Assembly: GCA_905331475.1 (NCBI GenBank)
Contig: CAJNYU010000644.1
Location: 2,139-66,138, forward strand
Source of the DNA: Rotaria socialis
Lineage: Eukaryota > Rotifera > Eurotatoria > Philodinida > Philodinidae
Direction of reading: 5' to 3'
DNA length: 64,000 nucleotides
Made by a program: the position numbers and the translations under genes. The notes below the pieces were generated by a model. The model saw only the letters and a program-made list of their open reading frames with translations. It did not search any database and was not told the DNA's origin. This document shows positions 1-11,092 of the stretch, one piece after another. Numbering within the stretch: position 1 is the stretch's first letter; each line of letters starts with the position of its first letter.

Positions 1-1820
1 TCCCTGTACCCCCCTCCGTCAGGAATGGTCTGGTCAATAATGACAATTTTTTCGATAACTCAGCCATTTCTTGACGGATCCTTCTCATCTTCGAACTTGA
101 CTGAGATATTGATGAGATCATTCTGTGTACAAAATTTCATGACAATCTGATCAGCCTTTCAAGAGTTATCGTGTAAACGGCCTGACGGACACACTGACCG
201 ATTTTATAGTGTGCTCACTTTTTTTTGGAGTACAAAAAAAGAGCAGAACTCTTCGAATACTTTCTTCACTTCTCTGCTATACTCATTTGTATGTATCGTT
301 TCTAATCAAAACCCACATAGATCAAGAAGATGTCCTGCTGATAAATTACGAAGTAGCAATGTGGCCATCGCATTTTCTTCGCTATATCTATTGTATAGTT
401 ATTGAAGTTTTTTCAAACAGAATCACCAAACTAAAACTTGATCATGCATTAATTTAAGATCAAACAGCAAAGTATTTCGACGCTGTATTAAAAACACAGA
501 ATGATCGTGATTCTCGTAGTATTCTATTACTTTCTAACTTATAACGAACAAAGAAATAGTTACCAGCTGCGATCGAAATCGCTAAGGGCAACAAACAACT
601 AAGAATCAGCATTAGCATCAGTTGAATACATTCTTTTATTTTCAAAACATGCATTGTTATACACCAACAAAATATTGATAGGTGACTGGAGCTGTTAGAA
701 GCAGCAGTATTTTTTCGATACCTACTGTTACAATTATAGTAACTTCATATATTAGAAAACTAAGTCTCAATTTGAATCGTTGAGGCCAAATATTCAACCA
801 TCTTAGAATTGTATTCATTTATTCTTTCTATGTCGACCGTAATGATTATTTTTATTCAGATTCCAACAAGATTCTGTCGTGTTTTATATTGAAAAAGCAT
901 TTTTAAAAACAGATAGAGATTACAAATTAGCTTCAAAGCCGCAGAACATATATGTATCTGCTATATGCTCTATTCGTTTATTAAAAGCTTATATTATGAA
1001 ATGAAGTTTTACAACGTAACTCATTCAATAGATTATAAACGGTCTAAAGTAGTGATTGCACTAACGAATCCGCGTACTCGGCAAATCGGTAACAATCATT
1101 CGCTTCAACATGCTATCATCCATCATTGATTTTCTGAATCCGCTGCTAAAACCTTCTTATATTAACTATGACACGTTACTGAAAATATTTCTTAGATTAT
1201 AAAAGTTACTGCGTGCCGCATAGAAAATCGATCTTGAATAAAAACGACAAATCAGGCAACTCTATTAAGTAGTTATGCAGAACATTAACCTTGAAAAAAA
1301 ACAAGTCGTATTGCATTGCAGCTCACTGAAAGAGAGAGAGAGAGAGAGAGAGAGAAAGTAAGCAACATTTTCTTGTAGTAGTTATAATGGTGAGATTCAC
1401 TATTATTCTTTCGTCAGTTCTGTATGCATCAGATGACTGGAATCTATGTAACGTCGTCCGATCAATTGACAGGGGTGTCACCATGGGACCTATTTTTTCT
1501 CTCTGTATGCACCCTTCTCAATTCTCAATTCTTCAGAATAGTAAAAAGAATAATAATAACAAGACGCAAAAAAAAGAGCGATTTATTTTTTCTTCTATGC
1601 CTCTAAACGTAGTTATGGAGAAAAAGTAAGAGAGAACGAGCGTAAAACACATGTGATTTGTTTCAAAACGTACTTCTTTTTATTCTACGATGCTCTATGC
1701 ATAGCGCATTCGTTCATTTGACAAGAAAATAATTTCTTTCTTTTTACTTTTTGTTGTAATATTGAATAAAGAGTGGTACAATATTTTCAGCCACTGTTTC
1801 GTCAAGTAATAGCATCGAAC
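1..1820. other. Non-coding 5' flank with a GA microsatellite
   Basis: No convincing coding region is visible on either strand. A perfect (GA)n tract lies at about 1330-1354. Bases 1-200 are less AT-rich than the rest and look like the end of an unidentified repeat. Just before the first gene, a pyrimidine-rich stretch ending in TTTTCAG at 1790 looks like a splice acceptor, so part of this spacer is probably an intron within the 5' UTR of the downstream FAD-oxidase gene. Confidence 0.5.
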
Positions 1821-4800
1821 ATGGAAACTATTAATAGTGAGGAATGTGAAGTACAACGTCGAATCAATAATAGATACATTCGATATGCATTGTTTTTACT
1901 TTTTCTCTCGGATTGGATAAAAAAATTATTGCAAATGGTTCTGCAACTAAATTTTACTATTATTTTTGATTATTTGTCCTATGCTTATCATTTATGGCAA
2001 TTAAATATAGCATTCTTTACTCCTATAGCTATCATCTGCCTATTAGGAATACCGAAATTCAGTATTATCCTTCAAAAATGTTTTCTCATGACGAAAACAA
2101 TAGTGAAATCAATGATAAAAAATCCCAGTCTTATTGAAGTACCAATTTACATGCTCCTATTTGCAATCATTTTTAAATTTTATCCATTTCAATCGAAATT
2201 AGATGATCAAAACAAGCAATCTACGACACAATTTATTACAAAGAATATGAATTGGATAGAAATTCAAAACGATTTGATAAACTATCGATTTTTCTATCTA
2301 ATATCTTCTGTTCTTTTTCTATTTGGTATTTATAGTATTTTGACTAATCGTTTGGTCTATCGATGTTCGAAAACAATTCTATCAATATTTATGACGCAAA
2401 TGAAAAATCTGTATTCAATTCTATCGATAACAATTCCAATACCACTTTCATGGTTAATTTTATTTTTTCTAAATATGGCTCCTCAATTATTCTCTTATGT
2501 AATTATTCGCTCGTATCACATTATGATCAATTCTACATTCATACTGATCATTCTTGTTCTTGTATGTCTCTACAAAAGTTACCAATGGTTAAATCCTGAT
2601 ACAAAGTATGAAATTGACTTTACAGGCAATATTTATCTTGATGATGTGTCTCAATTGAATAAAACTTGTGTATCGTCGATTTTTTATCCACGTACAGTCA
2701 ATGATATTCAATATTTAATTAGTGAAGCTCGATCGAAAAATAAAACCATATCAATACGAGGACAAGCTCATACGATGGGTGGACAAACATTACCATCTCG
2801 AAAACGGTCATCGACAAATTATGTTTTTGATTTAAAATATATGAATCATGTTGAATATGATAGTAAAAATCAAGAAGTTTTAGTTCAATCTGGAGCAACA
2901 TGGGCACACGTTATTCATAATCTCAATTCCTATGGTCGATCACCGGTAGTTATGCAAAGTTATTGTACGTTTAGTGTAGCTGGTACCATATCGGTTAATG
3001 CACATGGTATAACGTCAGATGATGCTATGTATAATTCAGTAATCAGCATTGAATATATTGATATTGATGGGAAACAACAAGAATGTAATCGAGAGAAAAA
3101 TCAAGAAATGTTTTCATTGATCATTGGAGGATATGGACTTTTTGCAATAATTACTCGATTGCGATTAATGACTGTACCAAATATAAAAACAACATTGGAA
3201 TACATTCGATTACAAGTAAGTGCTACAAAACGTAAGCTCTTCGCCATAATTTATTGCATCAGTTGTTCAAGATGATAAAAATCATGAACACATCTAGAGA
3301 AACAGGGTCAAAGAAATTCGTTTATATAAGTTTGTCACACAATAGAAACACATGTGATTTGACATTGATCACAGAATAGATGTTCGAAGAAAATTACATC
3401 ATTCAATGAATGCACGTCGCGATAGTGGTCGATCGTGATCATTTGTTTTAGAAATTTGACTATGAAAGTTCGAGATGCAATTATCGAAAGCAAATAATTA
3501 GATAAAGGAATATATGTATGTTAAACAATAATAACAAAAGGGGTTGTTTTTACTTTGACTTTCGCCATAATTCTTTTTTTTTTCTATTGTAAAGCAAAAC
3601 AAGTACAAATATTTCGAGTATTATTTTGATTTAGAAATGACTAATTCAATAGAAGGAATAGGAGCCGAAGCCAATCTGATGATCTCTAAATACGAGTCAT
3701 TAGTTTTTCATTAACTTCGTGACTTTCAACACGATAGATATATCAAATTTTGAGCTTTAGACGATGGAAAACAATCAAATTAACACGGACGCATTGTTTC
3801 AATTCTAGATTTTTGATTCTTTGACTGCGATAAAACGAAAACATGTCTTTCTCTTTATATTATAGTCAGATCAATTTCCAACTCTATATGAAGAATATCT
3901 AGATGATACAACGATTGAAATAAAAATTGCTCGTGTCGATCTTGTACGTCCAAATAATATTCTCATGTTTATTTTCCGTCGGCAATTATCAACTATAGGT
4001 ACAGTTGCTGATTTGGATGAAGAAGCACGTGTTATGCAACCGCGTCAACATTTGATCTACACTTACCTTGCGCAACAAAGGCTTTTTCGACGAATTCGTT
4101 TTGCTCTAGAAAAAATCTTTGCACGTCCACTCGACTTATCTCTATCAACAGATCGTAATACAACAATGTATGAGTCTGCAAAGCCAATGGCTATTCTTTA
4201 TCAACCGTTGACAATATATAACGATACATTTATCCTACAAGAATATTTCATACCGAAACCATACTTTCAACACTGGTACGATAAATTGAAATTAATTATT
4301 GTAGAAAAATATAATCATGTTTTCTTATTGAATTTAACAATACGTTTTGTAAAAAAAGATCAAACGACATTTTTATCATATACAAAAAATGACGATTGTT
4401 ATGCATTTGTGTTCTATTTTCGTATTACATGTAATGATTCAGGTGATCAACAAGTGCGTGAACTTAATCAAAAACTTATTCAATTAGCATTCGATTGCCA
4501 TGGTACATTTTATTTACCGTATCGTCAACATTATACATTTGAACAAATGTCAAAAGCATATCCAATGATCAATGAATTTTTCGAAAAGAAATTAACCTAT
4601 GATCCGATTGAACTTTTTTCAAATGACTGGTATGAAAACTATCAACAACAAACAACCACCACCATAAGTCGAACAACACATATGAATTTGTTACCCATTG
4701 AAAAAACGGATTTAAACACAGATGAACCCTCCATGGTTGAACAACGGCGAATGCGTTCATTTCATAATGTTATCACGGATGATGTTTTGAGAGAAAAATT

Positions 4801-6491
4801 TCGTAAATTTCTCCATACTGTATTCAATGCAGAACCGGTCTATGTAATTTTTAATTATGTCAATCGTGCTGTTCGAAATTCTGCCAATCAAAATGATCAT
4901 GATGTCTATCGAGATTTACAGAAGTCGCTTAGAACAAGACAATTTGCTTTTATTCGAGGTATATGGGCACTTGCCAAACAAATTGTACAATTACGACTAC
5001 AAGTAAAAGATCTCGTACGACAACAGATCACTATCTTCAAACATCTAGGCTATTGTGGAAAAGTAAAATATTCTAAGATGAAAAGCGATCAGATTATTTA
5101 AAATCTTTGTTATTTAGATCAAAAATATCGTTAGTATAGGCGACGGCGGTCGATGCATCAATGATTTACGTCGAATATTGAAAATTAAAGATGGTCAAGT
5201 ATATCTTATCAATGATAAACAACGTCTAGCAGATATTATCGAACGAAATAGTTTATTTCCAATTGGAACTTTTATTCCATACGATTTCAAAAATCTCACC
5301 GATATACCAATTCCAAGTGAATCTACTGATCTAGTTGTTTGCTATATGGGTTTACATCATTTACCACAAGACCAATTAGATTTATTTTTCAAAATGATCT
5401 ATCGTATTCTTCGTCCAAATGGTCTCTTTCTATTTCGAGAACATCATGCTCGGAAAGAATTGATTCCATTACTAGATGTTGCACATATGGTGTTTAATGC
5501 TGTCACTGGTGTTGATTATGAATCTGAAATAAATGAAATTCGAGCATTTCGAACGATCGAACAATGGCGTTCGTGTTTAAGACATGCTGGATTCGAGGAT
5601 ACATTTGTTTATAATGAACAAGAAGATGATCCAACGGATGATATTATGATTGTTTTTCGAAAACCAACACAAGAACATCAAGTTATTAATGCGGATTGGA
5701 ATGAAAATTATCAAAAAATTGTTGCAAATCCAGAATCGAATTGTTTTCGACCATGTGAATGGTTGATTGTTCGAATTTGTATGCAATTTGGACAATATTT
5801 AAATCATACACCATTCTATTATTTTCCGTTTGTCAAATTTCTCGTACATTTTTGGTCATTGTTTCTGACTGAAACTAATTTGTCAATAAATAAATATGGT
5901 TTACAGACAACACTTCTCCGATCGGCTGGCTTTCAAATGAATATTTTTGTTGGTATATTTATGACTATATCATTTCTACCTTTGATTGTTTCATCGTTCT
6001 TTGTACGATTTTTCTCACCTCGAATCATACCCGAATATGAACAATTAATTATTGAACAGACTAAAGAAGAAGTTGATGACACCGTTTTCAATTTTCAAGA
6101 TTCAATCGATCATCGTATTGATAATGTGCAAATTTTGAACAAGAAAGGTTTTTATGCCATACGAGTGCCAAGACATCATACATTCACTTCTATATTAACA
6201 AAATTAGCTGTTCATTCAAATAAATTTAATCTTCATTTTATTTCGAGTCAAGGCGGTCCCATTCAGGCTGAACTTCTAATCTCAAATAATAATGTGCAAC
6301 GTGTATTGTGGTTAAAACAGCAAGCGAGTATTAATGTTATCTATGAATATAAGAATCCAATCGATAGTACACAAATAAATATGATTATCGATATCAAAAT
6401 TAAAGAATTATTTTCATTTATAAGGGATTGCGAAAAGTTTAAACTCGATGATTCCATAAAAATTGTTCAAATTTTTGACTATTTTGAATAA
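1821..6491 (+). CDS. Membrane-anchored FAD-linked oxidase fused to a SAM-dependent methyltransferase
   Basis: Three exons (1821-3215, 3866-5062, 5118-6491) join in frame (introns both phase 0; 650 and 55 bp) to give about 1321 aa. The start at 1821 is the first ATG after a likely acceptor at 1790. Residues about 15-270 hold several hydrophobic segments. An FAD-binding PCMH-type domain follows (about 290-460) with RGQAHTMGGQ and HGITSDD, the kind of loops that hold FAD in the VAO/aldonolactone-oxidase family. Exon 2 gives the oxidase cap. Exon 3 begins a class I methyltransferase: VSIGDGGRC is motif I for SAM, and DLVVCYMGLHHL and ILRPNGLFLFREH follow. A further hydrophobic stretch lies near residue 1140. 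The glycine-rich SAM loop is rebuilt only when the 55-bp intron is removed, which supports a true fusion. The substrate is unknown; the neighbouring hydroxylase suggests a lipid or sterol. DHCR24-like chemistry is an alternative I cannot test. Confidence 0.8.
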
Positions 6492-6788
6492 ATTGTAGTT
6501 TCGATTATTGTAAGAAAATAAAACAATAAATTAATCTAATAATTATGATACAACTTTTTAAAACTCTTCAAAAATTCGATTAAATCTCTTCTTCATATCG
6601 ATCATAAATTTCTAAATGAGGTCTACTCTATAATAGTTTCATATGTCCCGGTCAGGTTAACATCATTTTTTATTGTTATCATAAATGTTTGATTGTTGCA
6701 AAAGAAGAAGTTGAAGCTAATTTTGAGATTCTTAAGCAAATAGACAAAAAGATAAGAACAGACAAAAACAAATGTATATAAAAATAGT

Positions 6789-7655
6789 ATGTCAACGACA
6801 ATGAAGCACACCCATTGCCATTTTAATAAACAAAAAATGAATACAACATCACTAGAGGAGGATATACCAATGGAAAAAACATTTTTTGCACACATATGTG
6901 AACAATATTTTTATTCATCAGAATGGTTAACATTTACCGTTTTTATATATGTTACATTTGAATTAGTATTTTGGTCGTATAATTTATTTCTTGTCTATAT
7001 TGAATATCATGATATACCTATGTTTGAAAAATATCGAATACAAAAACGTAAGCCAAAACTTCGTTTTCAACCAGAAATAATTCTTGAAATTAGAAATGAA
7101 ACAATAAAACATCAGTTATCTTTAATTTTTACATTATCACTGATTTATCCATTACTAAATTTGAATGGTCATGTTTCTGTTCGTTCACCAATTCCACCAT
7201 TACTTACAATTTTATGGCAAATAATTGCATGTCTATTAACAGAAGATTTTATATTCTATTGGACACATTATTTATTTCATACTCGTTTATTATATAAATA
7301 TATACATAAACAACATCATATTTTTAAACAACCAACAGGTTTTGTGTCTGTTTTAGCTCATCCATTAGAATCAATATTTCAAAATCAACTTGGTGTTTGG
7401 CTTGCACCTTTTTTAATTAAAGATAAACATATATTTACATTATGTTTATGGATAGCAATACGTGTTTATCAAACGATCAACGCTCATAGTGGCTATGATT
7501 TACCATATATAAGTCCACAATATTATTTTCCATGGTTATTATCTGGTACATTACAGCATGATTATCATCATCAGCATTCGAACATGAATTATGGAAGTTT
7601 TTTAACGATATGGGATCGATTAATGGGTACACATAAAATACAAAAAGATGAATAA
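6789..7655 (+). CDS. Fatty acid hydroxylase / sterol desaturase family membrane enzyme
   Basis: A single-exon protein of up to 288 aa with all three histidine boxes of the di-iron membrane hydroxylase superfamily: WTHYLFH (about 157-162), HKQHH (about 173-177) and HDYHHQH (about 257-263), plus NAHSGYD near 230. Hydrophobic segments lie between the boxes, as in C-4 methylsterol oxidase and cholesterol 25-hydroxylase. Such enzymes use O2 and an electron donor to hydroxylate a lipid in the ER membrane. A TATA-like TATATAAAAA sits only about 12 bp before the first ATG, so translation may really start at the in-frame ATG at 6837. The gene lies 297 bp after the FAD-oxidase/methyltransferase gene on the same strand. 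No intron is visible. The exact substrate cannot be read from the sequence. Confidence 0.85.
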   Translation: MSTTMKHTHCHFNKQKMNTTSLEEDIPMEKTFFAHICEQYFYSSEWLTFTVFIYVTFELVFWSYNLFLVYIEYHDIPMFEKYRIQKRKPKLRFQPEIILEIRNETIKHQLSLIFTLSLIYPLLNLNGHVSVRSPIPPLLTILWQIIACLLTEDFIFYWTHYLFHTRLLYKYIHKQHHIFKQPTGFVSVLAHPLESIFQNQLGVWLAPFLIKDKHIFTLCLWIAIRVYQTINAHSGYDLPYISPQYYFPWLLSGTLQHDYHHQHSNMNYGSFLTIWDRLMGTHKIQKDE

Positions 7656-7806
7656 TTTTCTTTTTATTCATTTGGAACCTCTTCAACTAATATTTTAATT
7701 TATTTGATAAAAAAATTTAGCTGATCAATTAAAATCTTAAAAACAATTCATACCAATCAAAAAGAAATTTCGGAAGCAATTAAAATTGAAAACTAATGAT
7801 TACACT

Positions 7807-8001
7807 TAGGGGTGAACCGTTGATTTTAATTAAGAGAGTTAATTAAGTGGTTTTACTTAACACTTAATATTAAAAGTTAAGTCTTGATTTAATACTTAAT
7901 ATTAAGTAATTAAGTGGCTAATGTAAGCGTTTTTTATTAATATTAAGTGTTAAGTTAAAACTTAACATTTAATATTAAATTAACATAGAGTGCCACCCCT
8001 A
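7807..8001. mobile_element. hAT-type MITE (195 bp) with 8-bp target duplication
   Basis: The element begins TAGGGGTG and ends CACCCCTA, an 8-bp perfect terminal inverted repeat. It is flanked by a perfect 8-bp direct repeat ATTACACT at 7799-7806 and 8002-8009. An 8-bp target duplication with YAGGGGTG-type ends is the hallmark of hAT transposons. The inside is AT-rich and full of alternating TTAAGT/ACTTAA motifs that can fold back on themselves. It has no coding capacity, so it is a non-autonomous copy. Confidence 0.85.
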
Positions 8002-8009
8002 ATTACACT

Positions 8010-8752
8010 AAGTCAATGATTAAAAAATAGTCAACTAATCGTGCTCAGGTTTTTTGTATGAACAATAATTCTTTTGTTTTGTATAAATTGAGAAAGTTTT
8101 TACCTAACGAAAAATCAATCAAAACACACAAAGCAGCCTTAAAGAAAAAGAACTCTCCTGAGCTAGCCACTGTGCAAAACAATCGCAATTGTTCATATTT
8201 TTAGAAATAAGTCCATCATTTGTTTATAATCCTCTTTAACAAATATTTCTTCTATCCAGTCAGTTAAATTTGCCAAGTGTCGAACACAATATAGAAATGA
8301 TAAAACCATCTTATCAATACTCATTAATCTGTTTTTATTTATATAAACACTAGAATATGAAAATAGATCACGTGAAATGTCAATCGTTGATTCTAAATAA
8401 GTCATGTCAGAATAAGATACACCAAAGATCGAAAGCAAAGTATCAGTTCGTTACATTTTATCTGTATATGCTTGACAGCATTATACGAAATTTATAACGG
8501 TAACAAAAATTTGACGTAATATCAAACAAAATTTATCACAACATGATTTGTTCTCGTTAATCGATTAAAGTTGAAATTCGATGACTTGGTCGTTTTTTTA
8601 AAATTATTATTTAGCTATTAGCGGAAAATGTCTTGATAATAATCGCAAGAAAATTCGATAAAACACTTGATTAATCTTCAAATTAAAAGAAAAACAATCT
8701 GATTTAAAACAAAATTTCCTTTCCACATTTGTCTATAACATATCACATCAAT
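8010..8752. other. Intergenic spacer
   Basis: AT-rich spacer. A minus-strand open stretch at 8193-8438 (81 codons, no ATG at its start) contains no motif I recognise and could be a gene relic. Nothing else is supported. Confidence 0.4.
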
Positions 8753-9583
8753 CTACTCTGTACCAGAAGTACTCTTAGTGACTTCTGCTTGTTTCTCTTT
8801 GTTTCGACGTTGCATTCTATTTTGTCCATTGTTCTTCTTTGTTTCAGGTACAGCCGAAGTCGCTAGAGCAAGACCGATTGGTGGCATATTCTCGTAGATG
8901 GATTCGTATTCTCCATCTCTCACTTTGTAGGTTTCATGCCATATTCCATATAGTCCCGCAGATCGATCTTTGCTCATGTATTGCGCCACTGATTTGAAAT
9001 GAACACCCATTTTTTTATGGGTCCATCCTTGAAGTGACTCATAATTACGCCAATATTGCACGTACAAAACACTGCTCTTACGTTCGTTTGCTCCAACATA
9101 AAGGTCACCTCCCATATAGCCTGATGTTGAATCTGATTCTAAATCTTTTATCATACTTTGAAATGCTTTTCTCAACTCGATGAAAGATTTTTCTAAAGGG
9201 TTGGGCCCATTGGGTCGACTGCCGATCAGAAAAACTACGAAATCTCCATCACAACGTGCAGAGTATGTTGTGCGCAGGATTTCTGTTGAATGAGGCATAG
9301 GTAACCAATTAAAGTAACGAAGTATTTGTTTCGCTAGAGGATAGATGACAAATATGACTGATAGAATTCCGATAGCGATCGTCGGGAGTAAGAGTGAGGC
9401 AAAGAGGCCAACACCAACAAGGTGATAGGGACTAATAAAGAAGAACATTGGCATATAACCGATAAGTCCATATTTCGCTTTTTTCAAATATGTTGGAATT
9501 GGTATAATTTTGTCCCAGTTGTTCTCGTTGGTAGAATTTTTCTCATTCATCTTGCTATTTTCAAAAGGACACGAATTATCCAT
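8753..9583 (-). CDS. DUF4188-like (monooxygenase-type) membrane protein
   Basis: Intronless 276-aa protein. After a polar N-terminus, a hydrophobic hairpin at about 40-90 probably spans a membrane. Residues about 100-215 resemble the DUF4188 domain, a ferredoxin-like alpha/beta-barrel fold annotated as monooxygenase-like in fungi and bacteria; the segments SARCDGDFVVFLIGSRPN, SSVLYVQYWRNYESLQGW and GLYGIWHETYKV fit that pattern as I remember it. The C-terminus is lysine-rich and low in complexity. No biochemical role is established that I know of. The lack of introns and the family's distribution in fungi and bacteria make horizontal acquisition plausible, but that needs a tree. Confidence 0.65.
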   Translation of the reverse strand: MDNSCPFENSKMNEKNSTNENNWDKIIPIPTYLKKAKYGLIGYMPMFFFISPYHLVGVGLFASLLLPTIAIGILSVIFVIYPLAKQILRYFNWLPMPHSTEILRTTYSARCDGDFVVFLIGSRPNGPNPLEKSFIELRKAFQSMIKDLESDSTSGYMGGDLYVGANERKSSVLYVQYWRNYESLQGWTHKKMGVHFKSVAQYMSKDRSAGLYGIWHETYKVRDGEYESIYENMPPIGLALATSAVPETKKNNGQNRMQRRNKEKQAEVTKSTSGTE

Positions 9584-11092
9584 GCTTTGCTGTGTTGTTG
9601 ATGTGATGATACTTTCTTTTTATCGAAACACAGACTTGTTTTTAATTTTTTTTTCTTTTGTTATTTTGTCCTGTTAAAGTATATTGTGTACACGAGTCTT
9701 TATCGAGTAAAAGTAAAATCTATCTGTTTTCTTCACAAGCCCCGCTTATCTCTTATCACACCGTTTTGAAGCTGAATATTATTTTATGACGATCATTTGT
9801 ATTATCTAATATGTTGAAAGCCTGTTATAGGTCGCTGCAATTAAAAGAAAGCAGTAAAATAAAATACGTATAACTGCTCTTTTTCTGTTAGTCCTAACAA
9901 ATAAATAAATAAGTAGATATGAATCAGAATGTTGGATGTGGGTGCGAATGAGGAAACACCCAGGTCAGGATCCGCACCCACACCCACACCCAAAATAGAG
10001 CACAAACATCTAACTATGGTTCTGCAGCCAACATGCTAACGTTCTTGTTTTCAAAGAATCAGGATATGAAACACTTTTTTTTAGTTGGAAAAGTAAAGTG
10101 TCGCAGTAATATCACAGTGCTTTTTAGAATTAATTGATTACAATCGTTTTAATGCATGAATGTAATAGAATAGGAAAAAAGCAACCGGATTATGGTAGAA
10201 ATAACTTCGTAAAAACTAAATTTCTTTAATTAGCCATCATAATTGTAATAAGAACAATAACATCACGAGAAAAACATATTCAAATATCAAGAAAACATTC
10301 GTAATATAGTTGTTTCAAAGTAATAAACAGTATGTGCGCTCAAAGCGGAAAACATTAGAATGTTTCGGTAAAATAATTGGCTGCAAAATATTACGATAGT
10401 TTGAGTGGAGTATTGTTGATGAAGAATTTTAAACAAAAATTTGCTAAACTCGTTTTTCATTGCATATGATCGATGAAGCGAAGTGCAAAAAGAGTAAGAG
10501 AGCATATAAAAAGAAAATAATCAACGAGAGTGATCTGAGAAACGCTAAGAGCATAAACAGCAGACGTAACTAATCATACATATGTAACATATGTCTCTAA
10601 GAAAAAACCTTGAATCCATGATATTGAAGCACGAGATGCTTTATTGAAAGAAACACAAATAATGTAATTGATTCAACGAAATTAATATCTATTTTGATAT
10701 CATAGGTAAAAATAAGAAGAGAATATATGACGACAAAAAAGGGCTGCATCAATACAATCATGATCATATTTAACATTAGTATTTACTTCAGTTTCAATTA
10801 CATTAAATCATAGTTCATGTTATACAAAAGAGGCATCATATTCAAAAAGATTTTTTTCTGTTAGTTTTATTTTACTTGTAAATTGACTAAAGATGGACTA
10901 TGAGTATAAGTTTGAGTTAGGATGAAAATACTATTTACAATCACAATCAATAGGCACACACCGTCCCATTCGTAAACGTAATACTTATCTCTAAAATAAT
11001 ACATTTGATCATCGAAAATATTCTTCTATTATTGTTTTTAATATTTATTTTATACGAAAAACAAAAAAATATAAGAATAAAAGCATTTTCTT
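9584..11092. other. Intergenic spacer with short telomere-like repeat
   Basis: No gene is visible. At 9974-9992 there are three CACCCA units (TGGGTG on the other strand), preceded at 9935-9944 by GATGTGGGTG in the opposite sense. This resembles interstitial TGTGGG repeats. The rest is AT-rich spacer. Confidence 0.5.

Noticed and set aside
1773..1820. Upstream extension of the FAD-oxidase frame
   Set aside because: It begins at GTG and crosses a likely splice acceptor at 1790, so the ATG at 1821 is preferred.
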